A stretch of DNA of 64,000 nucleotides from Flavobacteriales bacterium (GCA_020635725.1 JACJZF010000006.1:150577-214576); one strand, 5' to 3'. Shown: positions 41,545 to 50,415, numbered from the stretch's first letter. Program-made: numbers and translations. The notes: a model not told the origin generated them from the sequence alone.

Positions 41545-43389
41545 TCATTCCTTCACCCACTTCGCCTGGGCGATGCGCGCGCCGGTGGCATCGCGCACCT
41601 CCACGGCATAGATCCCCAGGTTGAGCAGGGCCGCATCGAGGCGCAGCGTGTTCGCATCCACCGGCATCCGCACCACGGTTCTGGCCATCGCGTCGCGGAA
41701 CAGCAAGGTGCCGCCGAGCGCGCTCGTGGGTGGGTAGATCTCCACGTGCGTGCTGCCCGGATTGGGGAACATGAACAGCGTGGCCTCATCCGCAGCGATT
41801 CGCACGAGACGTTCTTCGGAATAGCTCGTCGCACCGTCGGCATCGAGCAGGCGCAAGCGGTAGGTGATATCCCCGGCGAGCGGCTGCTGGTCGATGATGG
41901 CGTAATGCTGCGTGCCCAGGCCCGTGCTCGCCACCGCGTCGATCGCGTCGTAGGCAGCGCCATTCACCGAGCGTTGCACTTCGTAGATGCGGCCGGGCTT
42001 CGCCTCAGCGGCCGACCAATTCAGCGAAACCGCTCGCTCATGCGCCTCCGCGCTGAACGCGAGGCCATCGAATCCGAGGATCACGCACTCGAGCGACGCG
42101 CCGTTCTGCAGGTTCCAATTCAGGCTGAAGCCGGTGTTGGTCTGGGTCCAGTTGCTGATGTACATGAGATACACCTGGCCTGCCGCGACCTGCAGCCCGG
42201 GCACCCATCCGCAGCGCTGCGGCGCCACCAGCGGGCAGATGTCCGTGGTGCTGGGCAAGCCGTAGCTCGTTGCCGTGGAAGCGAATTGCGGCGGCGAATA
42301 GGTGGCATGCCCCATTCCCGTGGCATAGCTGCCCGTGTTGTTGAAGGTGGCCGGTCCGCTGGATGCCGCGCACCGGATCGGTGGGCCCGCCGGTGGGCAG
42401 ATGCTCCCCGGCGAGGAGCCCGATGGGTAGGGGCCCCAGATCGCCCAGTCGTAATCGTCCGGGCCGTCGGGCTGGATGGTGAGCCCCAAGTCGCCGCCCG
42501 CGCTCGGGGAGAAGATGTACCAGGTGCCTTGGAACTCCTGGATATCGAGGCAGCCGCTGTTGCCCGGGTTGATGTCCACCACCGCGCCGGTGTTGTTTGT
42601 GTTGTTGTTCAGTGCCACGTTGCTGCAGATGGTCATGGCGCCGATGCAGTCTTCCAGCGCGGCCGGTGGGGGCTGGCAGGTGACGGTGGCCGCGTACACG
42701 GTTCCGGCCACCGGCGGCGATCCCGAGCTGAACAGCAGTCCGCCGCCGAGCGTGAGCGTGTACGAGTTGTCCGTCTGCCAGGTGCCGCTCGCGTTGTAAT
42801 TCAGCACGATCACATCGCCGATGTTCACCGGCAACGGAATGCTGGTGGAGGCGGGGCCGGAAGGCAGCGTGTAGTTCTGGAAGGCGCCGCCATTGATGCT
42901 CACCCCAACGAACGAGGTGCCCCACCCGTCGGAGAAGGAGTCGTACAGGGTGAGCATGTACAGGCAATCGCTGTTGACCAGCGGCGGCACGCAGGTGACG
43001 GTGAGGTTGGCGCAGGAGAAATTCCCGAGGCAGGGGTACTCGTCCACCAGCACGCGCAGCTGCCCGGTGAAGGTGGCCACCCAGGTCACGGTCGATTGGA
43101 AGCCGCACGCATCATCGTTGTAGCCCAGCGAGGCGCCCCCGGCATTGTTGTATATCGTGATCTGCGTGTCGAAGGCCGTGCCGCCGCAAGTGCTGAAGGT
43201 GTAGGTGTTCCCCGCCACCACGTTCACCAGCACGTATTCGCCGCCATACATGCAGGCGGCGGTGATGCTCCCCGGGCAGGAGGGAGGCGTGGCGTTCACC
43301 GCGTACAGCGCATTGTCGTTGGGGCATTGCGCGGCCGCTTGCAGCATCAAAGCGCAGACAAGAAGGGTGTACAGAGAGCGAGCGGTCAT
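41545..43389 (-). CDS. T9SS-secreted surface protein (short family member)
   Basis: A protein of 614 residues from ATG 43389. Signal peptide MTARSLYTLLVCALMLQAAA; Cys-rich N-terminal module (YTFSTCGGTAFDTQITIYNN, LGYNDDACG); a YDSFSDGWGTSFVGVSING module (~142); a DYDWAIWGPY module (~249-437) extended by an inserted YATGMGHATYSPPQF segment; an Fn3-like domain; and a type A sorting domain (MFPNPGSTHVEIYP ... AQAKWVKE). It lacks PPC-like units altogether, and is otherwise close in layout to the 735-residue protein at 13109. A longer frame to 43713 is not credible because it runs through the divergent gene. A TACATTCG box lies 28 nt upstream. No small partner gene precedes it. Confidence 0.87.
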   Translation of the reverse strand: MTARSLYTLLVCALMLQAAAQCPNDNALYAVNATPPSCPGSITAACMYGGEYVLVNVVAGNTYTFSTCGGTAFDTQITIYNNAGGASLGYNDDACGFQSTVTWVATFTGQLRVLVDEYPCLGNFSCANLTVTCVPPLVNSDCLYMLTLYDSFSDGWGTSFVGVSINGGAFQNYTLPSGPASTSIPLPVNIGDVIVLNYNASGTWQTDNSYTLTLGGGLLFSSGSPPVAGTVYAATVTCQPPPAALEDCIGAMTICSNVALNNNTNNTGAVVDINPGNSGCLDIQEFQGTWYIFSPSAGGDLGLTIQPDGPDDYDWAIWGPYPSGSSPGSICPPAGPPIRCAASSGPATFNNTGSYATGMGHATYSPPQFASTATSYGLPSTTDICPLVAPQRCGWVPGLQVAAGQVYLMYISNWTQTNTGFSLNWNLQNGASLECVILGFDGLAFSAEAHERAVSLNWSAAEAKPGRIYEVQRSVNGAAYDAIDAVASTGLGTQHYAIIDQQPLAGDITYRLRLLDADGATSYSEERLVRIAADEATLFMFPNPGSTHVEIYPPTSALGGTLLFRDAMARTVVRMPVDANTLRLDAALLNLGIYAVEVRDATGARIAQAKWVKE

Positions 43390-43417
43390 GGGCTGTGCCT
43401 CGGGGCGGTGCGGAAAT

Positions 43418-43425
43418 CGAATGTA
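43418..43425 (-). promoter_or_regulatory. -7 box TACATTCG upstream of the 614-residue surface protein gene
   Basis: Minus-strand TACATTCG lies 28 nt before ATG 43389. Confidence 0.42.
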
Positions 43426-43529
43426 GGGGATCGCCTCCACCAGGCCAATCCGATGAGCGATTGACGGATGGCCGCAGGGATACAGGATCGGTGCGCTCCT
43501 TCCCGGTTGCGCGTGCAACTTCGTGGCGC

Positions 43530-44105
43530 ATGGGACGCACCACCATCCGCCGGAAGGCCGACGAGTTGCTGGGCTACGGCTATGCCAAGCAGCGCGTGGT
43601 GGAGCTGCTGCTCCTGGAGCTTCCGCATGAGAAGCCGCGCCAGGTGGCCAAAGTGGTGCGCTACCGGCCGACGATCCTCGCGCGCGAGCGATACAACGGC
43701 GTGCACACGGCACTCATGCTCGTGATCGTTCTCTATGGCATGTTGCGCGTGCTGAAGCCGGTCATGGAAGGAGTGGACTGGTCATCCGCGTATCGGCTCT
43801 TCAGTCTGGCCCCCATCGCCACGGTCTTGCTCGGGTGGAGCATCTACCGGTGGCAAGGTCAGGTGTTCGGGTGGGTGGGATGGGTGAACGTGCTGGGCCT
43901 GGCGAGCCTTCCGTCGGCGATAACGGAAACGATAGCTGGCGATGGTGATCCGTGGAAGCTGTCCTTCAGCGTGCTCTCGATCAGCATTGGAGGCATGGCG
44001 CTCTACCTCGCGCACCGTGTGTTCCCGAAGTTCAGGGAGGAGAGGGATCCGTTGGGCATCGCACCGCCGATATACGTCTTCCCGGAGGAGACCATCGCTC
44101 CTTAG
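43530..44105 (+). CDS. Hypothetical membrane protein with four transmembrane helices
   Basis: A protein of 191 residues from ATG 43530. The N-terminal ~45 residues are soluble and basic (RRKADELLGYGYAKQRVVEL). Four hydrophobic segments follow: HTALMLVIVLYGMLRVL, YRLFSLAPIATVLLGWSIY, GWVGWVNVLGLASLPSAI and LSFSVLSISIGGMALYLA, ending with a charged, proline-rich tail. I recognise no family. The frame extends to 43395, but that part crosses the promoter region of the divergent surface protein gene. It is not in an operon with either neighbour. The 128 bp after it, up to the esterase stop, hold nothing I can assign. Confidence 0.6.
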   Translation: MGRTTIRRKADELLGYGYAKQRVVELLLLELPHEKPRQVAKVVRYRPTILARERYNGVHTALMLVIVLYGMLRVLKPVMEGVDWSSAYRLFSLAPIATVLLGWSIYRWQGQVFGWVGWVNVLGLASLPSAITETIAGDGDPWKLSFSVLSISIGGMALYLAHRVFPKFREERDPLGIAPPIYVFPEETIAP

Positions 44106-44233
44106 CTGCCGATTCAGGGAACATCAGGTGGCCGTGCCGTCGCAACAGCATCGTGCACCGAACGAGGAAGAACAAGGCGACAATTGCAAACGCATGCACG
44201 GAGCGCGTGCTTGCGCATGGGTTGCCACAGGAC

Positions 44234-45673
44234 TCAGCGCCGCACCACGAAGCGGAGCACCGCGCCGTCGGCAAGGCGTCGGAGCAGGTATACGCCGTCA
44301 TTCAGGTCATGCACGGCAAGCAACCCATTCATCAAGCGTTCAGTCCGCAGCAAGCGCCCGTCGGATGCATGCAGCCGCACGTCGGCGTTGTCCCAGCCCG
44401 GCACATGGAGCAGGTCGCGCGCCGGTTGCGGATAAGCGATGGGTTGCGCGGCCCGAACGTGCTCGATGCCCGTTGAAACGCAGGCCGGCTCATTGGCGAT
44501 AGGCGCCCACCACGCGCTCAGATTCGCTCCGCGCAACGCGTGATTGGCCGTGTAATGGTAGGCTCCGTTATTGCCGTAGCGGGGACATTCCAACCAAGGC
44601 AGGGTCCAGTCGAAGGAAGGGCACTGCTCGATATCCATGAGGAAGGACGGTGGTGCATCCATGGCGTTGAATGCACTCTGCAGCGAGAGGCTGCCGGCCA
44701 TGATCGGGTAGTTGTAGTGCCAAGGAGTTGAACCCAGGTTGCACTGGCCGCTCATGATGGTCTGTGGGCGACCGGTGCCCGACATCACCACCCCGTCGCA
44801 GGTCTGGTGGTAGAGATAGACCGAAGGCGTGTCCGTGCCCTGCCACCAATCGAGCGCGAAGGCATCGAGCGGCACTCCCCCATAGAAGGCGGCTACCCCT
44901 CGGATGCGGGCATCGGTGCCATTCAGATTCAGGTCGCCTTCCACCGGACCCAGATTGCCGCGTGTGAGCATATCGCCTTGCGCATCCCAATCATGCACCA
45001 CGCAATTGAGCCCGGTGAGGTTGGCGCATTTGTAATAGGGCGGCGCGGCATCCGGCAGTGGCCCGCAGCTCATGGGTTTCTCGGAATCGCGATCGAGGAA
45101 GGCGGTGGCCAGCGCCACGAAGGCACCGGCGCTCTCACCGGCGATGAAGACCTTGTCCGTGCACGTGCTGTCCATTTCAGCCCGCGCCTTCATGAAGCGG
45201 ATGGCACCTTTCATGTCCTGCATGCCGCGGTAGATCGCGCGCACCATCTCCAGGGTGTCCAACGCGTAGAACGAGCGGTAGGCCTCGGGCCAGAGCGTGG
45301 GCGCGAATCCGGCAACGGGATCGAGCACGTAATCGTCCTTGTGCCATCCGAGCCTGTAATTGATGCTGGCCACCACGTAGCCCCGCTTCACGAATTGCAA
45401 CAGCAGGGGCACGATGCCGCTGGGGTCGTCCTTGCAGCCGCCGAGCAAGCTTCCGCCGTGGGCGCAGATGAGCAGGGGGCGCTGCGTGTCGGTGTTGCTC
45501 AAGGGGCGATAGATGTCGAGCATCAGGGTGTCATCCACGCCGAGGTAGTTCGGCGCGATGCCGTAGACGAGGTCCGATTCGACGGCGTAATCGTATTGGT
45601 CGGGCGTCACGTAATCCTGCGCGAGCAGGGAAATCGACGGGCCGAGCAGCAGCGCGGTGAGGAGGGGTTTCAT
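44234..45673 (-). CDS. Secreted alpha/beta-hydrolase (carboxylesterase-like) with T9SS sorting domain
   Basis: A protein of 479 residues. Signal peptide MKPLLTALLLGPSISLLAQ. The oxyanion motif is HGG at residues 72-74 (LLICAHGGSLLGGC), preceded by LMLDIYRPL as in the BD-FAE/carboxylesterase group, and the nucleophile Ser181 sits in GESAG (KVFIAGESAGAFVAL). A type A sorting domain follows from ~405 (YPQPARDLLHVPGWDN ... LRFVVRR). It should be an exported, surface-attached or released esterase, perhaps on acylated polysaccharides or short esters; the substrate is unknown. A TAACTTGT promoter box lies at 45699-45706. It is the only clear enzyme among the sorted proteins in this window. Confidence 0.87.
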   Translation of the reverse strand: MKPLLTALLLGPSISLLAQDYVTPDQYDYAVESDLVYGIAPNYLGVDDTLMLDIYRPLSNTDTQRPLLICAHGGSLLGGCKDDPSGIVPLLLQFVKRGYVVASINYRLGWHKDDYVLDPVAGFAPTLWPEAYRSFYALDTLEMVRAIYRGMQDMKGAIRFMKARAEMDSTCTDKVFIAGESAGAFVALATAFLDRDSEKPMSCGPLPDAAPPYYKCANLTGLNCVVHDWDAQGDMLTRGNLGPVEGDLNLNGTDARIRGVAAFYGGVPLDAFALDWWQGTDTPSVYLYHQTCDGVVMSGTGRPQTIMSGQCNLGSTPWHYNYPIMAGSLSLQSAFNAMDAPPSFLMDIEQCPSFDWTLPWLECPRYGNNGAYHYTANHALRGANLSAWWAPIANEPACVSTGIEHVRAAQPIAYPQPARDLLHVPGWDNADVRLHASDGRLLRTERLMNGLLAVHDLNDGVYLLRRLADGAVLRFVVRR

Positions 45674-45698
45674 CAGGATGGCCTTGTGCCTGCGTTGT

Positions 45699-45706
45699 AC
45701 AAGTTA
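45699..45706 (-). promoter_or_regulatory. -7 box TAACTTGT upstream of the secreted hydrolase gene
   Basis: Minus-strand TAACTTGT lies 25 nt before ATG 45673. Confidence 0.42.
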
Positions 45707-45792
45707 TGACGGCGCATCGCAGCCGGGTCACACCACGGCGGTGCCGGATGCATCGGCCAACGGCACGCGCAGGTGGACGATGGAGGCGTGGT

Positions 45793-47031
45793 TCAAGGCC
45801 AGAGCATGCGCCAATAGACGCAGAGCAGCACTACGGGCAGGGCCTGCGCCAATGCGGGCGCCACGAGCCACGGATCCTTGCGGTCGCGCCGGTAACGGAT
45901 GATGAGCCATGTGCTGAACCCGATGAGCACGATGGGCAGCGCCGCCGCGGCCCAGTGGAGGTCGTGCAGGCCGAAGTAGAACACCGATTCGCTGGTGAGC
46001 AGCACGGCGATCAATGCGGCGGATCCGAGCATCGAGATGCCGCAGAGCAATGGACTCAACAGGGAGGTCGATCGCCTCCGCATCCGTGCGATGACGCGAG
46101 CCAGGAGCACCGCGCCTGCCATGGCACCGACCAGCACCGCGAAGAAGCCGAGGCCGCACAAGGCCCAGAACAGCCATCGTTGATGAAAAGGGGTCGCGTA
46201 GCGTTTCAGCGCATCGAATTCCGGCCTTGGACCGAAGAGCGAGGCCATATCCAGGGTGCGATCGCCTCGCGACAACTCGTCCTTCAGGTTGAAGGTGATG
46301 CCTTCCGCGAAATCGTGGTAGAACCAGAGATGGGCCAATCCGGTGGCCGGGTCGAAGAGCGTGCTGAACAAGGTGCCCTCGCCCATGCGCTTTCGGCACG
46401 CGATCATGCCTTCCAGGGCGTCTTGGGCGATACGGTCCGCCTCACCGGCTCCGGCAAGGATGGCACGGCCGCTCTGCAAGCGTGGTATCGGAATGCGCGC
46501 CGGGTCGCCGCAGGTGCTCATGGGCCAATTGCCCACCGCGTACCACGGGTCGTGGCCCATGAAGAGCGTGTCGGGTTCCACGATGAGGTAGTCGCCGTTC
46601 CGGTCGGCGAGGAAGAGCATGCTCCGGCTCATGCCTAGATCAACGGTACGCAAGTAGGCCGCCGCCTCGTGCACGGTGGCGCAGCTGTGCATCACATGGC
46701 TCATGGCCTCCGGAACACCCACCAGGGGCAGCTCCATTTTCCGCTGGTAGGGGCGACCAGCGATGCCCAGCCCGTCGAAGACCAGGCCGGCCTCGTTCAT
46801 GCCGACCTGGTCGACCATCTCCCGGAACGGATGCCCGTTGAAGTGACCGAAGAGGACGCTGCCATAGCCGCCGTCGCGTCCCTGCTCGAAGCGCACTTGC
46901 GCGTTGATGCTCCAGGCATCCTCGTTGTTCCCGATGAGCGTATGGCCATCGCGCGAGATGACAAAGGCGGTGCAGGCGTTGGCCAGCATCCTTGGAACGC
47001 ACAGGGCAGTCAGCAGGAAGATCGTTCGCAT
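45793..47031 (-). CDS. Ntn-hydrolase (C45/choloylglycine-hydrolase-like) fused to a membrane domain
   Basis: A protein of 412 residues. A signal-like N-terminus ends just before Cys20 (MLANACTAFVISRDGHTLIG). An N-terminal Cys exposed by cleavage, followed by TAF and GNNEDAW, is the hallmark of linear-amide Ntn hydrolases such as acyl-CoA:6-APA acyltransferase and bile-salt/penicillin-V hydrolases. Also visible: GMNEAGLVFDGLGIAG and DRNGDYLIVEPD. After ~285 residues come four transmembrane helices (FWALCGLGFFAVLVGAMAG, GISMLGSAALIAVLLTS, HWAAAALPIVLIGFSTWLI, ALAQALPVVLLCVYWRM), an unusual addition. The catalytic domain would face the periplasm. The substrate is unknown; N-acyl amides such as quorum signals or N-acyl amino acids are possible. 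Confidence 0.8.
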   Translation of the reverse strand: MRTIFLLTALCVPRMLANACTAFVISRDGHTLIGNNEDAWSINAQVRFEQGRDGGYGSVLFGHFNGHPFREMVDQVGMNEAGLVFDGLGIAGRPYQRKMELPLVGVPEAMSHVMHSCATVHEAAAYLRTVDLGMSRSMLFLADRNGDYLIVEPDTLFMGHDPWYAVGNWPMSTCGDPARIPIPRLQSGRAILAGAGEADRIAQDALEGMIACRKRMGEGTLFSTLFDPATGLAHLWFYHDFAEGITFNLKDELSRGDRTLDMASLFGPRPEFDALKRYATPFHQRWLFWALCGLGFFAVLVGAMAGAVLLARVIARMRRRSTSLLSPLLCGISMLGSAALIAVLLTSESVFYFGLHDLHWAAAALPIVLIGFSTWLIIRYRRDRKDPWLVAPALAQALPVVLLCVYWRMLWP

Positions 47032-47079
47032 CGGTGGAGGAATGCCGGGAGGCGGCGCATGTAACGGTGCACCCGCGAA

Positions 47080-48660
47080 TCACTCCTTGCCGCGCATGGC
47101 AGCCTTCTTCTTCATCGGCGCGCCATTGGCCGATCCGCCCTTGAGCAGCTTCAGCTCGTACAGGTCGGTGCGGCGGTCGCGCATGATGCGCACGCTGCCG
47201 TGCGCGTTCAGCTCCTTCAGCAGGTCGCGGTCCACGTCCACGATCAAGGTCATCTCCGTGTTCGGCGTGGCCTCGCTCTTGATGCCGTTGGTGGGGAAGG
47301 CGAAGTCGCTGGGTGTGAAGACGGCGCTCTGCGCGAACTGGATATCCATGTTCTCCACCTTGGGCAGGTTGCCTACGCTGCCGGCGATGGCCACGTAGCA
47401 CTCGTTCTCGATGGCACGGGCCTGCGCGCAGCGGCGCACGCGCATGTAGCCGTTCTGCGTATCGGTGAGGAAAGGGACGAAGAGGATCTGCATGCCCTGC
47501 ATGGCCAGCAGGCGCGACAGCTCGGGGAATTCGACGTCGTAACAGATGAGGATGCCCACCTTGCCACAATCGGTATCGAACACGCGCACCTCATCGCCGC
47601 CGATCATGCCCCAGTACTGCACCTCGTTCGGGGTGATGTGCACCTTCTCGAACTTCTCCCAGGTGCCGTCGCGGCGGCAGAGGTAGCCCACGTTCTTCAG
47701 GTGCTCGCCGTCGAGCCAGGGCATGGAGCCGGTGATGATGTTGACGTTGTAGCGGATGGCGTAATCGATGAATTGGCGCAGCAGGGGCTCGGTATAGCGT
47801 GCGAGGCCTCGCATGGCGGCCGCCTCGTCCAGGTTGTTGAATTCGGCCAGCAGCGGCGCGTTGAAGAGCTCGGGAAAGAGGCAGAAGTCGGCCTTGTAGC
47901 TGCTCACCGCATCCACGAAGAATTCGACCTGGTCGCAGAGCGCCTCCAGGTTGGACATGGGCCGCATCTGCCACTGCACCAGGCCGAGCCGCACCACCTC
48001 GTTGGCGCGCCCCGCGATCTTCGGACGCTGGTCGTAGTAGATGTTGTTCCACTCGATCAGCGTGGCGTACTCGAGCGAGCTCGTATCGCCCTGCAGATAG
48101 CCCTGCATCACCTTCAGCACGTGGAAGTCGTTGCTCAGCTGGAAGGAGAGGGTGGGGTCGTAGAGCTCCTTCAGCTTCACCTTGTCGATGTACTCACGGG
48201 GCTTGAGGCTGTTGGCGTACTGCGCGTAATTGGGGATGCGCCCGCCAGCGATGATGCTCTTCAGGTTGAGCCGCTCGCACAATTCCTTGCGCGCCTCGTA
48301 GAGCCGGCGTGCGAGCCGCATGCCGCGGTATTCGGGATGTACGAACACATCGATGCCGTAGAGCACATCGCCCGAGCGGTCGTGCGTGCGGAAGGTGTAG
48401 TCGCCGGTGATCTGCTTGTACGTGTGGTTGTCGCCGTAGAGGTCGTAATCCACGATGATGGATAGCGCCGAGGCCACCACCTTGCCATTCACCGTCACGC
48501 AGAACTGGCCTTCGGGGAAGAGGTCGATCAAGGTGCGGATATGGTCCTCGCGCCAGATCGCGCTGGCCATGTCCGGGTAGGCCTGCACCATGGCGTCGCG
48601 CAGGTTCTGGAAATCCTCGAGTTTCAGGTGGCGGAGACGGATGCGCATGTCTTTGCTCAT
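47080..48660 (-). CDS. GNAT acetyltransferase/carbon-nitrogen hydrolase fusion
   Basis: A protein of 526 residues. Residues ~5-200 form a GNAT N-acetyltransferase domain with the acyl-CoA loop region VHPEYRGMRLARRLYEARKE. Residues ~222-510 form a nitrilase-superfamily amidase with the complete Glu-Lys-Cys triad: E264 (LFPELFNAP), K339 (FEKVHITPNE) and C373 (GILICYDVEFPE). This fused pair is recurrent in bacteria and annotated as bifunctional, but the physiological reaction is not established. The protein is cytoplasmic, having no signal. A TACCTTGC box ends 4 nt before the ATG. It has no evident partner among its neighbours. Confidence 0.93.
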   Translation of the reverse strand: MSKDMRIRLRHLKLEDFQNLRDAMVQAYPDMASAIWREDHIRTLIDLFPEGQFCVTVNGKVVASALSIIVDYDLYGDNHTYKQITGDYTFRTHDRSGDVLYGIDVFVHPEYRGMRLARRLYEARKELCERLNLKSIIAGGRIPNYAQYANSLKPREYIDKVKLKELYDPTLSFQLSNDFHVLKVMQGYLQGDTSSLEYATLIEWNNIYYDQRPKIAGRANEVVRLGLVQWQMRPMSNLEALCDQVEFFVDAVSSYKADFCLFPELFNAPLLAEFNNLDEAAAMRGLARYTEPLLRQFIDYAIRYNVNIITGSMPWLDGEHLKNVGYLCRRDGTWEKFEKVHITPNEVQYWGMIGGDEVRVFDTDCGKVGILICYDVEFPELSRLLAMQGMQILFVPFLTDTQNGYMRVRRCAQARAIENECYVAIAGSVGNLPKVENMDIQFAQSAVFTPSDFAFPTNGIKSEATPNTEMTLIVDVDRDLLKELNAHGSVRIMRDRRTDLYELKLLKGGSANGAPMKKKAAMRGKE

Positions 48661-48664
48661 AGCT

Positions 48665-48672
48665 GCAAGGTA
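48665..48672 (-). promoter_or_regulatory. -7 box TACCTTGC, 4 nt before a start codon
   Basis: Minus-strand TACCTTGC followed by AGCT and ATG 48660 implies a leaderless transcript for the GNAT/nitrilase gene. Confidence 0.5.
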
Positions 48673-48708
48673 GCGTCCGGGGCAGGCCTTGCCGGCGAAG
48701 CGCTGCGA

Positions 48709-49551
48709 TCACTCCTTCATCCACACCCCGCGCGACATCTCCCGACCATCGGCCCCCACGAGGCGATAAGTGTACGGGCCGGCTTGCAGCGCGGACATGT
48801 CGACAACCGACTGGCCGCGGAGCTGGACCTGCAGCACTTCGCGTCCGAGGCCATCATGCAGGATCAATCGTTCCGTACGTGGGTCATCCGGAAGGTAGAT
48901 GCGATCTGAACCGGGATTGGGGAAGGGCCTGATGGGCGATGTTGGCGCGAGGTCTTCTATCCCGACGAGCGCCTCGCAATCCGTCGTGAGCAATTGCACG
49001 CTGATCTCATTGTCCGAGTAGCAGCGCAAATTGGCCGGATCGAGAAGGATGGAACCCGGGCAGGTCAGCTCGACGTGCCAGACATAGCCCAGGCGCTGGT
49101 AGATGCGATGCACCGAGCCGATGTTGTACCAGTCCAAGGGCATGCCGCTGAGCGTATCCGTTCCCGTATCGACGATGATGAAGGGGCTGCACGTGGTATG
49201 CGGCGCGCGGTAACTGTGGGCGGGCGTGGCGCCGAACCAATAGAGCGTGTCCCAGGTGCTATTGGCATAGGTGAAGACGATGTCGTCCTGCACCCGGGTG
49301 ATGCGCGCCACCGGCTCATAGGCATATGTCGGTACACCGAAGTCCGGAGCGGATTGCGTGGCGCTGTAGCGATCGATCACCTGCGCTTCCATACCGTCGA
49401 TGATCGTATCCGCACGGTAGGTCATGCGGATGAAGCCGCCGTTGTCGTTCAGAGCCTCGTAGGTCCAGGTGGCGCCGGGAGGGCACCAGATCTGGGTCGC
49501 GCCGGCTAGGGGGAGCAGGTGGGCGAGCATGAGAAGACTTCGTGGATTCAT
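48709..49551 (-). CDS. Small T9SS-sorted protein of the CPPGAxW type (paralog 1)
   Basis: A protein of 280 residues from ATG 49551. Signal peptide MNPRSLLMLAHLLPLAGATQ, then immediately the motif IWCPPGATWTYEAL. The middle has YRADTIIDGMEAQVIDRYSA, VFTYANSTWDTLYWFGA and LRCYSDNEISVQ. It ends in a type A sorting domain (PFPNPGSDRIYLPD ... SRGVWMKE). The same layout (CPPGAxW at the mature N-terminus, DTLxWF, LRCYSD near the end) is found in the protein at 51621-52499. The domain is not one I can name. The protein is expected at the surface or outside. The frame stays open to 49593, but the signal peptide fixes ATG 49551. Confidence 0.82.
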   Translation of the reverse strand: MNPRSLLMLAHLLPLAGATQIWCPPGATWTYEALNDNGGFIRMTYRADTIIDGMEAQVIDRYSATQSAPDFGVPTYAYEPVARITRVQDDIVFTYANSTWDTLYWFGATPAHSYRAPHTTCSPFIIVDTGTDTLSGMPLDWYNIGSVHRIYQRLGYVWHVELTCPGSILLDPANLRCYSDNEISVQLLTTDCEALVGIEDLAPTSPIRPFPNPGSDRIYLPDDPRTERLILHDGLGREVLQVQLRGQSVVDMSALQAGPYTYRLVGADGREMSRGVWMKE

Positions 49552-49671
49552 GGCTTCGAAGTTCACCGGTATCCCGATCCGCGGTGCGGACATTGACGCT
49601 GATCACTCTTCTTTCTATACAACTCCACGGAACGCGCTCTCGCAACCGTCCCGTACGATCTTCACACCCCT

Positions 49672-50415
49672 ATGCAACAGGCTCCCTTCGTGCTTTCCGG
49701 TGGCGGCGCCCGCGGCGTAGCGCACATCGGCGTGCTCGATGCCTGCGCCGAGGCCGGCATCGTGCCTTCGGCCATCAGCGCTACGAGCGCGGGGGCCTTG
49801 ATCGGTGCCTTCATCGCCGCGGGCTGGGACCCCAAGGAGCTCTCGCGGCTCGTGCGCGACGAATGGGGACTGCACCTCACACGTTGGCGCGTATTGCGCG
49901 GCGATCGACTCACGCAGCGCAGCATCGGCGATCTGCTGGAGGCGCATCTCGGCGCGCGCACCTTCGAGGAGCTGCGCATCCCCTTCCACGTCAGCGCCAC
50001 CGACTTCATCACCGGCAGCCAGCGCATCTTCAGCAGCGGTCCGCTCATTCCGGCCTTGCTGGCCGCGAGCGCCGTGCCCGTGGTCTTCCCTGCCGTGCTC
50101 ATCGACGGGGTGCCCTATGTCGATGGCGGACTCAGCAACAACCTGCCCATCGAACCCTTCGCCGACCGCCGCGCCGATACCATCGCCGTGTACGTGAATC
50201 CGCTGCCGCCCTGGACCGGCCGCCGTCGCGTGGCCGCCACCATCGACCGTGTCTTCCACCTCAGCTTCCGGCCCATGGTGGCCCGAAGCGCTGCAGGTTG
50301 CCGCCTCTACATCGAGCCACCCGAGCTCGCGCGCTTCGGCATGTTCGACCTCAGGCACCTGGCCGAGATCGAGCGGGTGGGGTATGCCTACGCGAAGGGA
50401 TTGCTGGAAGGATAA
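49672..50415 (+). CDS. Patatin-like phospholipase family protein
   Basis: A protein of 247 residues. The oxyanion hole is FVLSGGGARGVAHIGVL (GGGARG at 10-15), the nucleophile Ser39 lies in ISATSAGALIGAFI, and the dyad Asp in YVDGGLSNNLPIEPF. Patatins use a Ser-Asp dyad to hydrolyse lipids. The usual G-x-S-x-G elbow here reads A-T-S-A-G, so its first Gly is Ala. There is no signal peptide, so it is probably cytoplasmic or membrane-associated. It lies upstream of the remnant of the icmF 5' end, which suggests that icmF was once its direct downstream neighbour. Confidence 0.9.
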   Translation: MQQAPFVLSGGGARGVAHIGVLDACAEAGIVPSAISATSAGALIGAFIAAGWDPKELSRLVRDEWGLHLTRWRVLRGDRLTQRSIGDLLEAHLGARTFEELRIPFHVSATDFITGSQRIFSSGPLIPALLAASAVPVVFPAVLIDGVPYVDGGLSNNLPIEPFADRRADTIAVYVNPLPPWTGRRRVAATIDRVFHLSFRPMVARSAAGCRLYIEPPELARFGMFDLRHLAEIERVGYAYAKGLLEG

